7,655 nt of DNA from an uncultured Prevotella sp. (GCA_934217675.1 CAKQCV010000096.1:1-7655), one strand, 5' to 3'; shown: positions 1-7,225, counted from the first letter of the stretch. Translations and numbers: made by a program. The notes: generated by a model from the sequence alone, not told the origin.

Positions 1-287
1 AGCGCAGTCGCTACTACAACCACTCTACGTTCAACGACCTGATGATTACGGGCATCTGTGGCTTGCGTCCACAGGCTGACGGTAGCATCGTTATCAATCC
101 ACTCGTGCCAGATGGCAAATGGGACTGGTTCTGTCTTGACAATGTGCTCTATCACGGTCACAACCTGACTATAGTTTACGACAAGACTGGCAACCACTAC
201 CGCCACGGCAAGGGTCTCAATCTTCTCGTTGACGGCAAGAAAGTGGCACAGCGCAATGATATCGGACGACTTGAATACAAGTTTTAG
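1..287 (+). CDS. C-terminal end of a probable glycoside hydrolase (MGH1-like / six-hairpin type), 5' truncated
   Basis: The reading frame enters from the left edge (first full codon at 3) and gives 94 residues before the TAG stop. The visible part begins RSRYYNHSTFNDLMITGICG and continues through INPLVPDGKWDWFCLDNVLY and a GHNLTIVYDKTG strand to a short EYKF end. This resembles the C-terminal beta-sandwich that follows the (alpha/alpha)6 barrel in MGH1-like or GH65/GH78-like Bacteroidota enzymes. That match is from memory of the family and was not searched. The catalytic domain lies outside the window, so neither bond specificity nor a signal peptide can be judged. A terminator begins about 20 bp after the stop, so this is the last gene of its transcript. 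Its neighbours (esterase, SusC/SusD) suggest a role in glycan breakdown. Coding status is fairly sure; the exact family is not. Confidence 0.6.
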   Translation, partial: RSRYYNHSTFNDLMITGICGLRPQADGSIVINPLVPDGKWDWFCLDNVLYHGHNLTIVYDKTGNHYRHGKGLNLLVDGKKVAQRNDIGRLEYKF

Positions 288-307
288 TCGCTACATAATA
301 GACTGAC

Positions 308-365
308 AAAAAAATCCCGGAGTTCTCCATGAATACAACAAGGAGAGCTCCGGGAATTCTTTTTT
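308..365 (+). terminator. Intrinsic terminator after the glycoside hydrolase gene
   Basis: A 14-bp stem pairs 315-328 (TCCCGGAGTTCTCC) with 342-355 (GGAGAGCTCCGGGA), with a single G-T wobble and a 13-nt loop. It is followed by a T-rich run at 357-365. An A-run at 308-314 precedes the stem, so the same hairpin could also stop transcription from the right. It lies 20 bp past the TAG at 285-287 and separates this gene from the esterase gene downstream. Confidence 0.9.
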
Positions 366-591
366 AGATTCTAATCACAAACCGTTTCAAAAGAAAAATA
401 AGGATATAAGGAATGGTGAGTGAGAGAATCTATCCCTCACCCCATCCATCACCAATACACATCAGTGAATATCAACATTTTATCGTCACAAAAGTGAGGG
501 ATGAGGGTAAATTTGAGCAAATTAAATTTTTCTTTCAGGTCTATATTATTTGTCTTATAAAAAAGCCCGACAAGCAGACATCACTTTTTTA
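366..591. other. Non-coding stretch with small inverted repeats; no convincing gene
   Basis: No ORF here has family resemblance or a credible start. Three small dyads can be seen. GGTGAG at 415-420 pairs with CTCACC at 436-441. ATCCCTCAC at 432-440 pairs with GTGAGGGAT at 494-502, and these two pairings compete because they share bases 436-440. AATTTG at 510-515 pairs with CAAATT at 518-523. The G/C-rich CCCTCACC and GTGAGGGATGAGGG tracts contrast with the AT-rich surroundings. The stretch could be a decayed repeat element or an RNA leader, but nothing decides between them. Confidence 0.4.
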
Positions 592-622
592 CATTATTTG
601 CAAGCATACTTTAAAATAATTC
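592..622 (+). repeat. Left copy of a diverged direct repeat flanking the 66-bp array
   Basis: This 31-nt stretch, starting CATTATTTGCAAG and ending CTTTAAAATAATTC, matches 754-786. The match holds except for two single-base insertions in the right copy and two substitutions. The two copies bracket the perfect 66-bp tandem repeat, and the right copy overlaps the last seven bases of that array. The greater divergence compared with the array suggests this duplication is older, or is under weaker constraint. Confidence 0.7.
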
Positions 623-624
623 TG

Positions 625-633
625 TATTTTTGC
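625..633 (+). promoter_or_regulatory. Candidate -7 box (TATTTTTGC) at the left edge of repeat unit 1
   Basis: TATTTTTGC fits the Bacteroidota sigma-ABfr -7 consensus TAnnTTTG exactly, with the C that often follows. A TTTG occurs at 597-600, but the 24-bp gap is longer than the usual spacing of about 19-21 bp, so the -33 element is weak. Transcription from here would put both repeat hairpins into a leader of roughly 200 nt before the esterase ATG at 844. Confidence 0.35.
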
Positions 634-760
634 ATAAGATAAGCTGCACTCGGCAATTTGAAAGCAAGCTTTCATTGCACTCGCTTGCATTATCTTTGCA
701 TAAGATAAGCTGCACTCGGCAATTTGAAAGCAAGCTTTCATTGCACTCGCTTGCATTATC
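629..760 (+). repeat. Perfect tandem repeat, two copies of a 66-bp hairpin unit
   Basis: Copies 629-694 and 695-760 are identical at all 66 positions. Each unit is an imperfect dyad. In copy 1 the outer arms are AAGATAA (636-642) and TTATCTT (690-696). The inner arms are GCAA-tt-TGAAAGC (653-665) and GCTTTCATTGC (668-678), around an AA centre. The same arms occur 66 bp later in copy 2. Each unit begins with TTTGC, the 3' half of a TAnnTTTGC box, and ends with TATC, its 5' half, so a complete -7 box is created at every unit junction. Complete identity suggests a recent duplication or ongoing homogenization. Because 66 is a multiple of three, a frame stays open through both copies, but this does not look like protein-coding sequence. 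Confidence 0.95.
691..699 (+). promoter_or_regulatory. Candidate -7 box (TATCTTTGC) at the junction of the two repeat units
   Basis: TATCTTTGC is a perfect TAnnTTTG match, formed by the last four bases of unit 1 and the first five of unit 2. TTTC at 670-673 is a three-of-four match to the -33 TTTG, with a slightly short 17-bp gap. At the end of unit 2 the equivalent box reads TATCTTGC (757-764), one T short, and is probably weaker. A start from here would give a leader of about 140 nt containing the second hairpin. Confidence 0.4.
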
Positions 761-786
761 TTGCAAAGTATACTTTAAAACAATTC
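754..786 (+). repeat. Right copy of the diverged direct repeat flanking the 66-bp array
   Basis: This 33-nt stretch, starting CATTATCTTGCAAAG and ending CTTTAAAACAATTC, is the partner of 592-622. It has one extra C, one extra A, and two C/T exchanges. Its first seven bases are also the end of repeat unit 2. Confidence 0.7.
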
Positions 787-808
787 AAGCATCAGTATGC
801 TATCTATG

Positions 809-817
809 CATATTTGC
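809..817 (+). promoter_or_regulatory. Candidate -7 box (CATATTTGC) closest to the esterase start
   Basis: CATATTTGC matches TAnnTTTG except for the first base. Its spacing would give a short leader of about 20-25 nt before the ATG at 844, which is more typical than the leaders expected from the boxes inside the array. No good TTTG is found at the expected -33 distance. It competes with the boxes at 625 and 691 as the true promoter. Confidence 0.3.
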
Positions 818-843
818 AAACCATTATAAATACAAAACAAACA

Positions 844-2139
844 ATGAAGAAAAACTCTATACTCATAGCTGCGCTGCTCGCTGCCACGACATGTGGCGCA
901 CAGACTTTCGAAACGAAGTATGCACGTCCACTGGGCGATGTGCTAAACGATGTGGCAAAGAGATTCAACGTGAAACTGAAGTATAATGTAGATACAACAG
1001 GATTAAAACTTAACTATGCAGATTTTCGTATCCGTCCATATTCATTGGAAGAAACGTTCGACAATATCCTCAAGCCATTCGATTTCTATGCCTTGAAGCA
1101 AAATGGCAATCTCTACAAGATAAAGCCTTATGAATATCCACGACGACAACCTGCCGATGGTAAAAAGCTAATCCCTTATCTTGCATCAAAATATAACGAC
1201 AAGGAATCATGGGAAGCTCGACGCGACACACTGCGAAAAGAAGTGAGAGAACGCTTGGGTATCGACCCACTGTTGGAAAAATGCTCAAACGAAAAACCAC
1301 TCGTTTCGAAAATCAGAAAGTATGATGGCTACAGCGTGCAGAACTTCTGCATGAAGACCGTAAACGGACATACGGTGAAAGGCTCTATATACACTCCTAA
1401 CAGTAAGGGGAAACATCCTCTGATAATATGTCCTAACGGTCATTTCTTGAACGGAAGATACGGTAAGGTTCAACAACAACGATTGGGCACCCTTGCCCGT
1501 ATGGGAGCCATCTGCGTAGACTTCGACCTGTGGGGATGGGGAGAGTCTGAAGATGAGGTTGGTGCAAAAGCACATCAAACGGCAGAAGCCCACCAAATGC
1601 AAGCACTCAACGGTATCAGAATTCTTGATTGGATGATAAAGAGAAAGGATGTGGACAAAAATAGAATTGGAGTTAACGGTGGATCTGGTGGTGGCACACA
1701 AACCGTATTGCTAACAGCACTCGACAACCGGTATACGGCTGCAAATCCCGTTGTGAGTCTTTCATCATGGTTTGACGGTGGATGCCCATGCGAAAGCGGA
1801 ATGCCAATACAACTTGCCGGAGGAGGAACATGCAATGCTGAAATTGCAGCAATGTTTGCACCTAAGCCAATGATGCTTGTCAGCGACGGTGGCGACTGGA
1901 CATCAACGACTCCAGAACTTGAGTATCCATATCTGCAGCGTATCTACGGTTTCTATGGAAAGAAAGAGAATATATCAAATGTTCACTTGCCAAAGGAGCG
2001 ACACGACTTCGGACCAAACAAGCGTAACGCTGTATACGAGTTCTTTATCAAGACATTCAATCTTGACCGCTCAAAGCTCGACGAGAGCAAAGTAACCATA
2101 GAAGACGATAATCAACTTAGGTTTTATCCAAAGAAATAA
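844..2139 (+). CDS. Secreted alpha/beta-hydrolase esterase (acetylxylan-esterase-like) with N-terminal STN-like domain
   Basis: The protein has 431 residues. Residues 1-20 (MKKNSILIAALLAATTCGAQ) form a signal peptide, pointing to the periplasm or the outside. Residues 22-95 resemble the STN fold of secretins and TonB transducers (PLGDVLNDVAKRFNVKLKYN, then LKLNYADFRIRPYSLEETFD). From about 110 on is an alpha/beta hydrolase. The proposed triad is the nucleophile Ser281 in GGSGG (279-283), an acid at Asp348 or Asp351 in VSDGGDW, and His387 in ERHDFGPNKR. Such proteins are usually named acetylxylan esterases, removing acetyl groups from plant polysaccharides; the substrate here is inferred. The ATG at 844 was chosen because it starts a clean signal peptide. 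The in-frame ATG at 724 lies inside repeat DNA and would add 40 unrelated residues. No Shine-Dalgarno is seen, as is usual in this phylum. It converges on susCD and has its own long leader. Confidence 0.88.
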   Translation: MKKNSILIAALLAATTCGAQTFETKYARPLGDVLNDVAKRFNVKLKYNVDTTGLKLNYADFRIRPYSLEETFDNILKPFDFYALKQNGNLYKIKPYEYPRRQPADGKKLIPYLASKYNDKESWEARRDTLRKEVRERLGIDPLLEKCSNEKPLVSKIRKYDGYSVQNFCMKTVNGHTVKGSIYTPNSKGKHPLIICPNGHFLNGRYGKVQQQRLGTLARMGAICVDFDLWGWGESEDEVGAKAHQTAEAHQMQALNGIRILDWMIKRKDVDKNRIGVNGGSGGGTQTVLLTALDNRYTAANPVVSLSSWFDGGCPCESGMPIQLAGGGTCNAEIAAMFAPKPMMLVSDGGDWTSTTPELEYPYLQRIYGFYGKKENISNVHLPKERHDFGPNKRNAVYEFFIKTFNLDRSKLDESKVTIEDDNQLRFYPKK

Positions 2140-2149
2140 ACAACATACA

Positions 2150-2192
2150 AAAAATCCCTCCACCGCTTATAGTATACGGTAGAGGGATTTTT
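2150..2192. terminator. Bidirectional terminator shared by the convergent esterase and susD genes
   Basis: AAAAATCCCTC (2150-2160) pairs perfectly with GAGGGATTTTT (2182-2192). After one C-A mismatch the stem continues as ACCG (2162-2165) with CGGT (2177-2180), leaving an 11-nt loop. The A-run on one side and the T-run on the other provide a U-tract for transcripts from either direction. It lies 10 bp past the esterase stop and 19 bp past the susD stop. Confidence 0.9.
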
Positions 2193-2211
2193 ATATAATA
2201 GAAGAATATGC

Positions 2212-4032
2212 TTAGTAACCAGGATTCTGGTATTCTTCTCCATTGTCAATAAGCAGAATTGCAGCATCTGGAATTGGACGCAGGTAATAATTCTCCTTAA
2301 AGCCACCTTGCTTTATTTGTGGATTACCCTTTGCTATACGGCTCTCAAAGGCACGGAATCTTTTAAGCGTCATCCATCTGTTCCACTCTCCTACCATCTC
2401 TCTTGCATATTCGTCAAGCAAAAAGTCTTGCGTGATATCAGCTTCTGAGATATCCATACTGTGGTCGTGGTTCACACATGAACGGTTTCTTAGCGTATTC
2501 AAGCGATTCTTCGCACCTGCAAGGTCACCAAGTCTCCAGTCAATCTCTGCAGAAATCAAATAAGTCTCTCCAAGACGATACACAATACAGTCAGCAGAAC
2601 TATAAGGTTTATTAGCATTAGTACCGGCATACAAGCTTGGACAGTCAGCCTTTTTCAGACTTGGGAAGAACTTCAAAGGTTGTGCAGGATTAGCATAGTT
2701 GTCGTCAATATTGTAAACGGCATAGCGCTTTGAATCACGCTCCTCTTGCGACATTTTGCGACGAGAGAGATAAACAGCAGTGTCACCAATAGTTATATCG
2801 TATGCAGAATTGCCCACACGTGCAGTAGACAAATTAAAACGTTTGGCGTCAGCCTCATCCCATTTATACACAGTGCCATTTTTCTCAGTTGCCTTATTTA
2901 TATAATAAGTGTCCTTGAAGAAAGCAGCATATCTCTTGTCTTTCTCTCCATACAAATCAAGCATATACTTGCTTGGCTCCATATAGCAATTACCCTTTGC
3001 GAGCTTATGGGTTTCCAAGCCGTTAACAACAGTAGCATAGTTAGGAGTCATTCCTGATAGGAATATTCCTGAAGTGTTGTTGTTATAAGCCTCTGAATGT
3101 TTCCACACACGGTTGTAATAATTTCCACGTGGGTTGTATGCCTGTATTGAAGAATGGGTTACAACAAAGAGAGCCTCATCGTTTTTCTTGTTGTTTTTCT
3201 CGGCAAACACATCATCAACATCATCATACAGCTTTACTCCAAACTCCGATGCGTGTTCTATAAGATAATCAGCAGCCTCTTTTCCTTTTTGCAGATATTG
3301 CTTACTTTCGTCCTGTGTCAAAGCTTTGCAGTTGCCGAGTCCGTCTGTATAAGTGGCATAAGTCAAACAAGCTTTGGCATAAAGATGATAAGCGGCAGCT
3401 CGCGTTACTCTTCCATACACTTTTTGTGTTACAGGAAGATTTTTCATTGCAAACTCCAAATCTTCAAGTATCGTTTTGTAGAAATCATTAACGCTACTGC
3501 ACTGCAATGTTTTTGCCTCTGATTCCACAGGCTTTAGTGGTAGATATTTTCCACCCCATTGCTCAACAATATTATACAAAGCATGTGCTCTCAGAAAATG
3601 AGCTTCAGCAACCAATGCATTTTTCTCGTCATCAGTCAATCCCTTCACTTTATCCGCATATGCAATAGCACCATTACAAGCGCTTAAATTCCCATAGAAT
3701 CCTGAGTAGCCTTCATTTAGCATACCATTAGCAGATCCAAAGTCTTCATATCTCAGAATCTTGCTCCAGTTGCCGTTTGCTCCCGTAGGATTGGTATCTT
3801 GCCAAATATCGGTACCACCCTCTGAAACCATCAGGTAGGTATCCTCTGCCTGACCGTATATTATCCTTACGAGATCAAAATAACAGTCTACGATTTTCTT
3901 TTGGTATCCTTCACTGCTTGTCCACTCATTTTCCGGTGTGTTGCCAGAAGGATTGTATTCGTCAAGGCTACAGCTTGTTGCTGTAAGCAAAAGTGATGCA
4001 GCAGCCAATGACATTAATTTATATCTTTTCAT
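2212..4032 (-). CDS. SusD/RagB-family surface glycan-binding lipoprotein
   Basis: The protein has 606 residues. The lipoprotein signal peptide ends in TATSC, with Cys21 as the lipid attachment site, followed by SLDEYNP. The acidic residues just after Cys fit Bacteroidota surface-export signals. The N-terminal SusD-like part holds the helical TPR-type segments, including VAEAHFLRAHALYNIVEQWG (141-160) and TRAAAYHLYAKACLTYA (210-226). The C-terminal SusD/RagB domain is clear: YRLGETYLISAEIDWRLGD (485-503), LDEYAREMVGEWNRWMTLKR (539-558), NYYLRPIP (581-588) and the terminal QNPGY. SusD proteins form the lid over the SusC barrel and capture oligosaccharides at the cell surface. The gene follows susC after a 27-bp gap with no terminator, so the two are cotranscribed. 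Its length is slightly above the common 500-600 residues. The family call is very secure; the ligand is unknown. Confidence 0.97.
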   Translation of the reverse strand: MKRYKLMSLAAASLLLTATSCSLDEYNPSGNTPENEWTSSEGYQKKIVDCYFDLVRIIYGQAEDTYLMVSEGGTDIWQDTNPTGANGNWSKILRYEDFGSANGMLNEGYSGFYGNLSACNGAIAYADKVKGLTDDEKNALVAEAHFLRAHALYNIVEQWGGKYLPLKPVESEAKTLQCSSVNDFYKTILEDLEFAMKNLPVTQKVYGRVTRAAAYHLYAKACLTYATYTDGLGNCKALTQDESKQYLQKGKEAADYLIEHASEFGVKLYDDVDDVFAEKNNKKNDEALFVVTHSSIQAYNPRGNYYNRVWKHSEAYNNNTSGIFLSGMTPNYATVVNGLETHKLAKGNCYMEPSKYMLDLYGEKDKRYAAFFKDTYYINKATEKNGTVYKWDEADAKRFNLSTARVGNSAYDITIGDTAVYLSRRKMSQEERDSKRYAVYNIDDNYANPAQPLKFFPSLKKADCPSLYAGTNANKPYSSADCIVYRLGETYLISAEIDWRLGDLAGAKNRLNTLRNRSCVNHDHSMDISEADITQDFLLDEYAREMVGEWNRWMTLKRFRAFESRIAKGNPQIKQGGFKENYYLRPIPDAAILLIDNGEEYQNPGY

Positions 4033-4059
4033 TGTATTCGTTTTATTATTGAAAAATGT

Positions 4060-7000
4060 TTAGAATGATACGTTAACACCAAACACGAATTGCTTTGACA
4101 GTGGAGCCTCGTCATCATCACCACCCTTCTCCGGATCATAGTCTTTCAGATATTTGCTCTTTGTGAATATGAATGGATTGTCGGCAGTGAAATAGAAACG
4201 TGCTTTCTGTATACCTACTTTTTTAGTCAGAGCCTTTGGCAATGTATATCCAAACGTTATATTCTTCACCTTCAGATATGAACCGTCAAAGTAGTTGCAC
4301 CATTGCTGATACGGATCTTGTCCGTTATTCATCGTTGAGTTTGGAGCAGGGAAACGTGCCCCCTGATTATCAACAGTCCAATAGTCGCAAACGGTAGGTG
4401 ATGGAGAAAGTCCGTCTGTGCGATACCAACCTGTCACACCATAATTTATAGTCCAGTCCCAACGCATTATAAGCAGCACACTGAGATCAAATCCTTTGTA
4501 TGTAAAGCTGTTATACAAGCTTCCGCTCCATTTTGGTGTTGCGCTTCCAAGAACCGAATAGTCAGAGGTATTGTATTTATAATTGTTGTCCTTGTCCTCA
4601 ATATGCACTTGTCCTGGTTTCTGACTGTATTTTGCTGCTTCTTCAGCTTGAGCCGTGCCCCAGATGCCAAGATATTTATATCCGTAATAAGTGTGTATTG
4701 GTTGTCCTTTTATCAGATAGTAATTGCCGAATTGCAGTGGTCCGTCACTTGTTGTCTTAACCACACGCTCATGGTTTGCTGCAAACTGCAATGTTGTAGT
4801 CCATGTAAACTTTGGTCCTACAAAATTTCTACTTGTTACACCAATCTCAACACCAGTATTGCGTGTTTCTCCCACATTGCTCCAAACGTTATACGACTTG
4901 GATCCTGATCCGCCAAGCTCATAAGGCAAGCTTTTGTTGTATATCACACCTTTCGTTATGGCGTCATACCAGTCGAATGTAAGACTGATGCGTTCCTTCA
5001 GCAATCCGAGGTCAAGACCAAGGTCTGTCATATAATTCTTTTCCCAAGTAAGAGAATTGTTTCCGAACGTCAGTCCATATCCACTGTAAGAGAGAGGAGT
5101 ATCCTGGAATCCTATCAGTCCTGTGCGTGTTACAGCCTGTGTTCCGTATTCTTTAGAACCTGCATTACCTGTCACTCCATAGCTTGCTCTGAATTTCAGA
5201 TTTGATATTTCCTTTACATTCTTCATGAAAGGCTCATCGCTAATTCTCCATGCCACAGCTCCTCCAGGGAATATATTCCAACGCTTTTTGGAAGCAAGTC
5301 TGGAATCTCCGTCAACACGGGCATTGACTGTAAACAGATACCTTCCCATAAAGCTATAGTTGATACGTCCGATATATCCCATACTTTGTCTCTGAACATA
5401 ATCTGATGCCACTTGTGGTGTTCCGGTAGATGCTCCAAGATTAAAGTATTTGTAACTGTCGCTGTCGAATCCGTTTCCTGTAGCTGTTGAGCTTTCGTAT
5501 CTGTTCTTTGTCCACTCCGTAACGGCAGTTACTGTAAAGTCGTGTTTCTTTTGTATATTGAAATTATAAGTCAATATATTCTGCCACTTATAATTATAAG
5601 TGAATTTGTTAGGTATCTGGGCATAAACCTTTCCGCTTTCCAGTCCTTGATAAGATTTTGGTCCAATATAAAGTCCTTGGCGCGAATTGCGGAAATATCC
5701 GCCAAGAACACTCTTGAACGACAGTCCTTTTATTGGGGTAAGTTCAAAATATACTTGTGGGGCAATGCTTATGTTCTTTATGTTGTTCACATAACTGCTG
5801 CTTTGATTGTCTGCTATCGGATTCATATTACCATCGCCAAGCGGATAATCAACAAGATTGCCGTTCTCGTCATACACATCGCCAAGAGGTGGCATGCATA
5901 ACACACGGTTCCAGATTCTGCTGTAGCGCTTGTCGTTGTTCGAATACATAGCATACAGGTTCAATCCATATTTCAATATGCTGTTTGCCTTGAAGTCTAT
6001 CTTTGCACGCGCAGAGTATCGTTGCAGTTCATCTCCTTTGAGAAGTCCCTGCTGGTCGTAATATCCAAGGGAGAAATATGAGGTCACACGATCGTTGCTA
6101 TACGATGTACTTAAATTGTAACTCTGTGTAGTACCAGTTTGCGATGCCAAATCTTGCCAATCCACCCATTGATTGTTGTCGATATATTTCTGCATATATG
6201 CTGGGAACAATGGTGTTGTGGTGTCGTCAGCTGTTATTTCTCCACCGTTGATTAGAGCCTGGCGACGGAAGTCAATGTATTTCTGTCCGCGATTAACCTC
6301 CGGGAAACTGGTTATCACGTTCCAACCATAATATGCATCAAAATCTATAGAGAATTTGTTTTTCTTTGGTTGCTTGGTTGTTATGATAACAACACCGTTG
6401 GCACCTGCTGCACCATACACGGCTGTAGAGGAAGCATCTTTCAGCACTTCTATACTTGCAATGTCATTAGGGTTCAGCTCTGAATAGCTGCCTTCCATTC
6501 CATCTATAATAAACAGCGGTTCATTGTTACCATTTATAGAGCGGTTACCACGTAGCACCATGCTTACTCCTCCTCCGGCTTCACCGCTTGAACGTGTAAT
6601 GTCAAGACCAGCCACCTGTCCTTGTATTGCCTCCAGCGGATTGCTTGTCGGAGTACGTGTAATGTCGTCTGATTTCACTGAAGCAACAGATCCTGTAAGG
6701 TCGCGTTTCTTTACCGTACCGTAACCGATAACCACAAGCTCGTCGAGCGAATTGTTTTCCGGTTTCATGTTAACCTTCAGTGGTGCACGTCCCACCTTCA
6801 CTTCTTTTGTTTCGTATCCCATATAGGATATTACGAGTGTGGCACCTGGTTTTACTTTCAGCGAGAACTTTCCGTCTACGTCGGTCGCGCTACCGTTTTG
6901 TGTTCCCTTCACTATTACCGATGCTCCAATAAGGGCATCGCCATTCTCATCGAGAACAACACCACTAATCGTGTTCGACTGCTCTACAGCCATACTCGTT

Positions 7001-7146
7001 TCTGCTTCGTAATGTTGAGCCGGACTGCTTGCCATCACTGGGATAGCAGCAAGCAACAATGCCGTAGAGAATCCTATGCACAACGCATTTTTTCTCCACG
7101 CACTGAAGCCAGCCCCATAAAAGGGCTTCGTTTCTTCTTTTTTCAT
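4060..7146 (-). CDS. SusC/RagA-family TonB-dependent outer-membrane transporter
   Basis: The protein has 1028 residues. A signal peptide with an unusually long n-region has its hydrophobic core at about 21-39 (CIGFSTALLLAAIPVMA), with cleavage near Ala39. A carboxypeptidase-regulatory-like beta-sandwich follows (about 58-128: ISGVVLDENGDALIGASVIV, DVDGKFSLKV, VISYMGYETKEV). A TonB-box-like segment LDELVVIGYG lies at 135-144. The plug domain (about 145-258) carries the SusC signature LFIIDGMEGS, then DIASIEVLKDASSTAVYGAA and GVVIITTK. The rest is a 22-strand-type barrel ending in VFGVNVSF, whose terminal Phe fits the outer-membrane assembly signal. It imports oligosaccharides using TonB-ExbBD energy, with SusD as its lid. 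There is no STN domain before the beta-sandwich, so it should not act as an ECF-sigma signal transducer. It is the first gene of the susC-susD unit. The imported glycan cannot be read from the sequence. Confidence 0.97.
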   Translation of the reverse strand: MKKEETKPFYGAGFSAWRKNALCIGFSTALLLAAIPVMASSPAQHYEAETSMAVEQSNTISGVVLDENGDALIGASVIVKGTQNGSATDVDGKFSLKVKPGATLVISYMGYETKEVKVGRAPLKVNMKPENNSLDELVVIGYGTVKKRDLTGSVASVKSDDITRTPTSNPLEAIQGQVAGLDITRSSGEAGGGVSMVLRGNRSINGNNEPLFIIDGMEGSYSELNPNDIASIEVLKDASSTAVYGAAGANGVVIITTKQPKKNKFSIDFDAYYGWNVITSFPEVNRGQKYIDFRRQALINGGEITADDTTTPLFPAYMQKYIDNNQWVDWQDLASQTGTTQSYNLSTSYSNDRVTSYFSLGYYDQQGLLKGDELQRYSARAKIDFKANSILKYGLNLYAMYSNNDKRYSRIWNRVLCMPPLGDVYDENGNLVDYPLGDGNMNPIADNQSSSYVNNIKNISIAPQVYFELTPIKGLSFKSVLGGYFRNSRQGLYIGPKSYQGLESGKVYAQIPNKFTYNYKWQNILTYNFNIQKKHDFTVTAVTEWTKNRYESSTATGNGFDSDSYKYFNLGASTGTPQVASDYVQRQSMGYIGRINYSFMGRYLFTVNARVDGDSRLASKKRWNIFPGGAVAWRISDEPFMKNVKEISNLKFRASYGVTGNAGSKEYGTQAVTRTGLIGFQDTPLSYSGYGLTFGNNSLTWEKNYMTDLGLDLGLLKERISLTFDWYDAITKGVIYNKSLPYELGGSGSKSYNVWSNVGETRNTGVEIGVTSRNFVGPKFTWTTTLQFAANHERVVKTTSDGPLQFGNYYLIKGQPIHTYYGYKYLGIWGTAQAEEAAKYSQKPGQVHIEDKDNNYKYNTSDYSVLGSATPKWSGSLYNSFTYKGFDLSVLLIMRWDWTINYGVTGWYRTDGLSPSPTVCDYWTVDNQGARFPAPNSTMNNGQDPYQQWCNYFDGSYLKVKNITFGYTLPKALTKKVGIQKARFYFTADNPFIFTKSKYLKDYDPEKGGDDDEAPLSKQFVFGVNVSF

Positions 7147-7225
7147 AAATTTGCTACATTAATTATAGATTATGTACATTTTGCAGTAGTTTACAATTGT
7201 ATCTTTACGCTTTATATATAAAGAC
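7147..7225 (-). promoter_or_regulatory. AT-rich susC upstream region with two palindromes and a weak -7 candidate
   Basis: Two perfect palindromes lie upstream of the susC ATG: TACAATTGTA (7192-7201) and CTTTATATATAAAG (7210-7223). On the minus strand, TACAATTG (7201 down to 7194) matches the -7 consensus TAnnTTTG with one mismatch. It would give a leader of about 40 nt. No TTTG is found at the expected -33 position, so a promoter that depends on an activator is plausible. No Shine-Dalgarno precedes the ATG. The palindromes could bind a dimeric regulator, but AT-rich DNA produces such dyads easily. Confidence 0.35.

Noticed and set aside
413..619. 68-residue ORF (MVSERIYPSPHPSPIHISEY...)
   Set aside because: It covers the inverted-repeat tracts, has no family resemblance, and starts and ends in AT-rich non-coding sequence.
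629..760. CRISPR array
   Set aside because: The two units are directly adjacent with no unique spacers, and no cas genes are seen.
592..786. Insertion sequence with terminal repeats
   Set aside because: No transposase fragment is present, and the flanking repeats are direct and too long for a usual target-site duplication. A non-autonomous element remains possible.
724..843. Upstream in-frame ATG that would lengthen the esterase by 40 residues
   Set aside because: It lies inside repeat unit 2, and the added residues have no signal-peptide character; the ATG at 844 starts a clean signal peptide.
630..986. 118-residue ORF with an internal 22-residue repeat
   Set aside because: The repeat is only the 66-bp DNA duplication read in frame, and the ORF overlaps the start of the esterase gene in another frame. 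No recognizable protein family.
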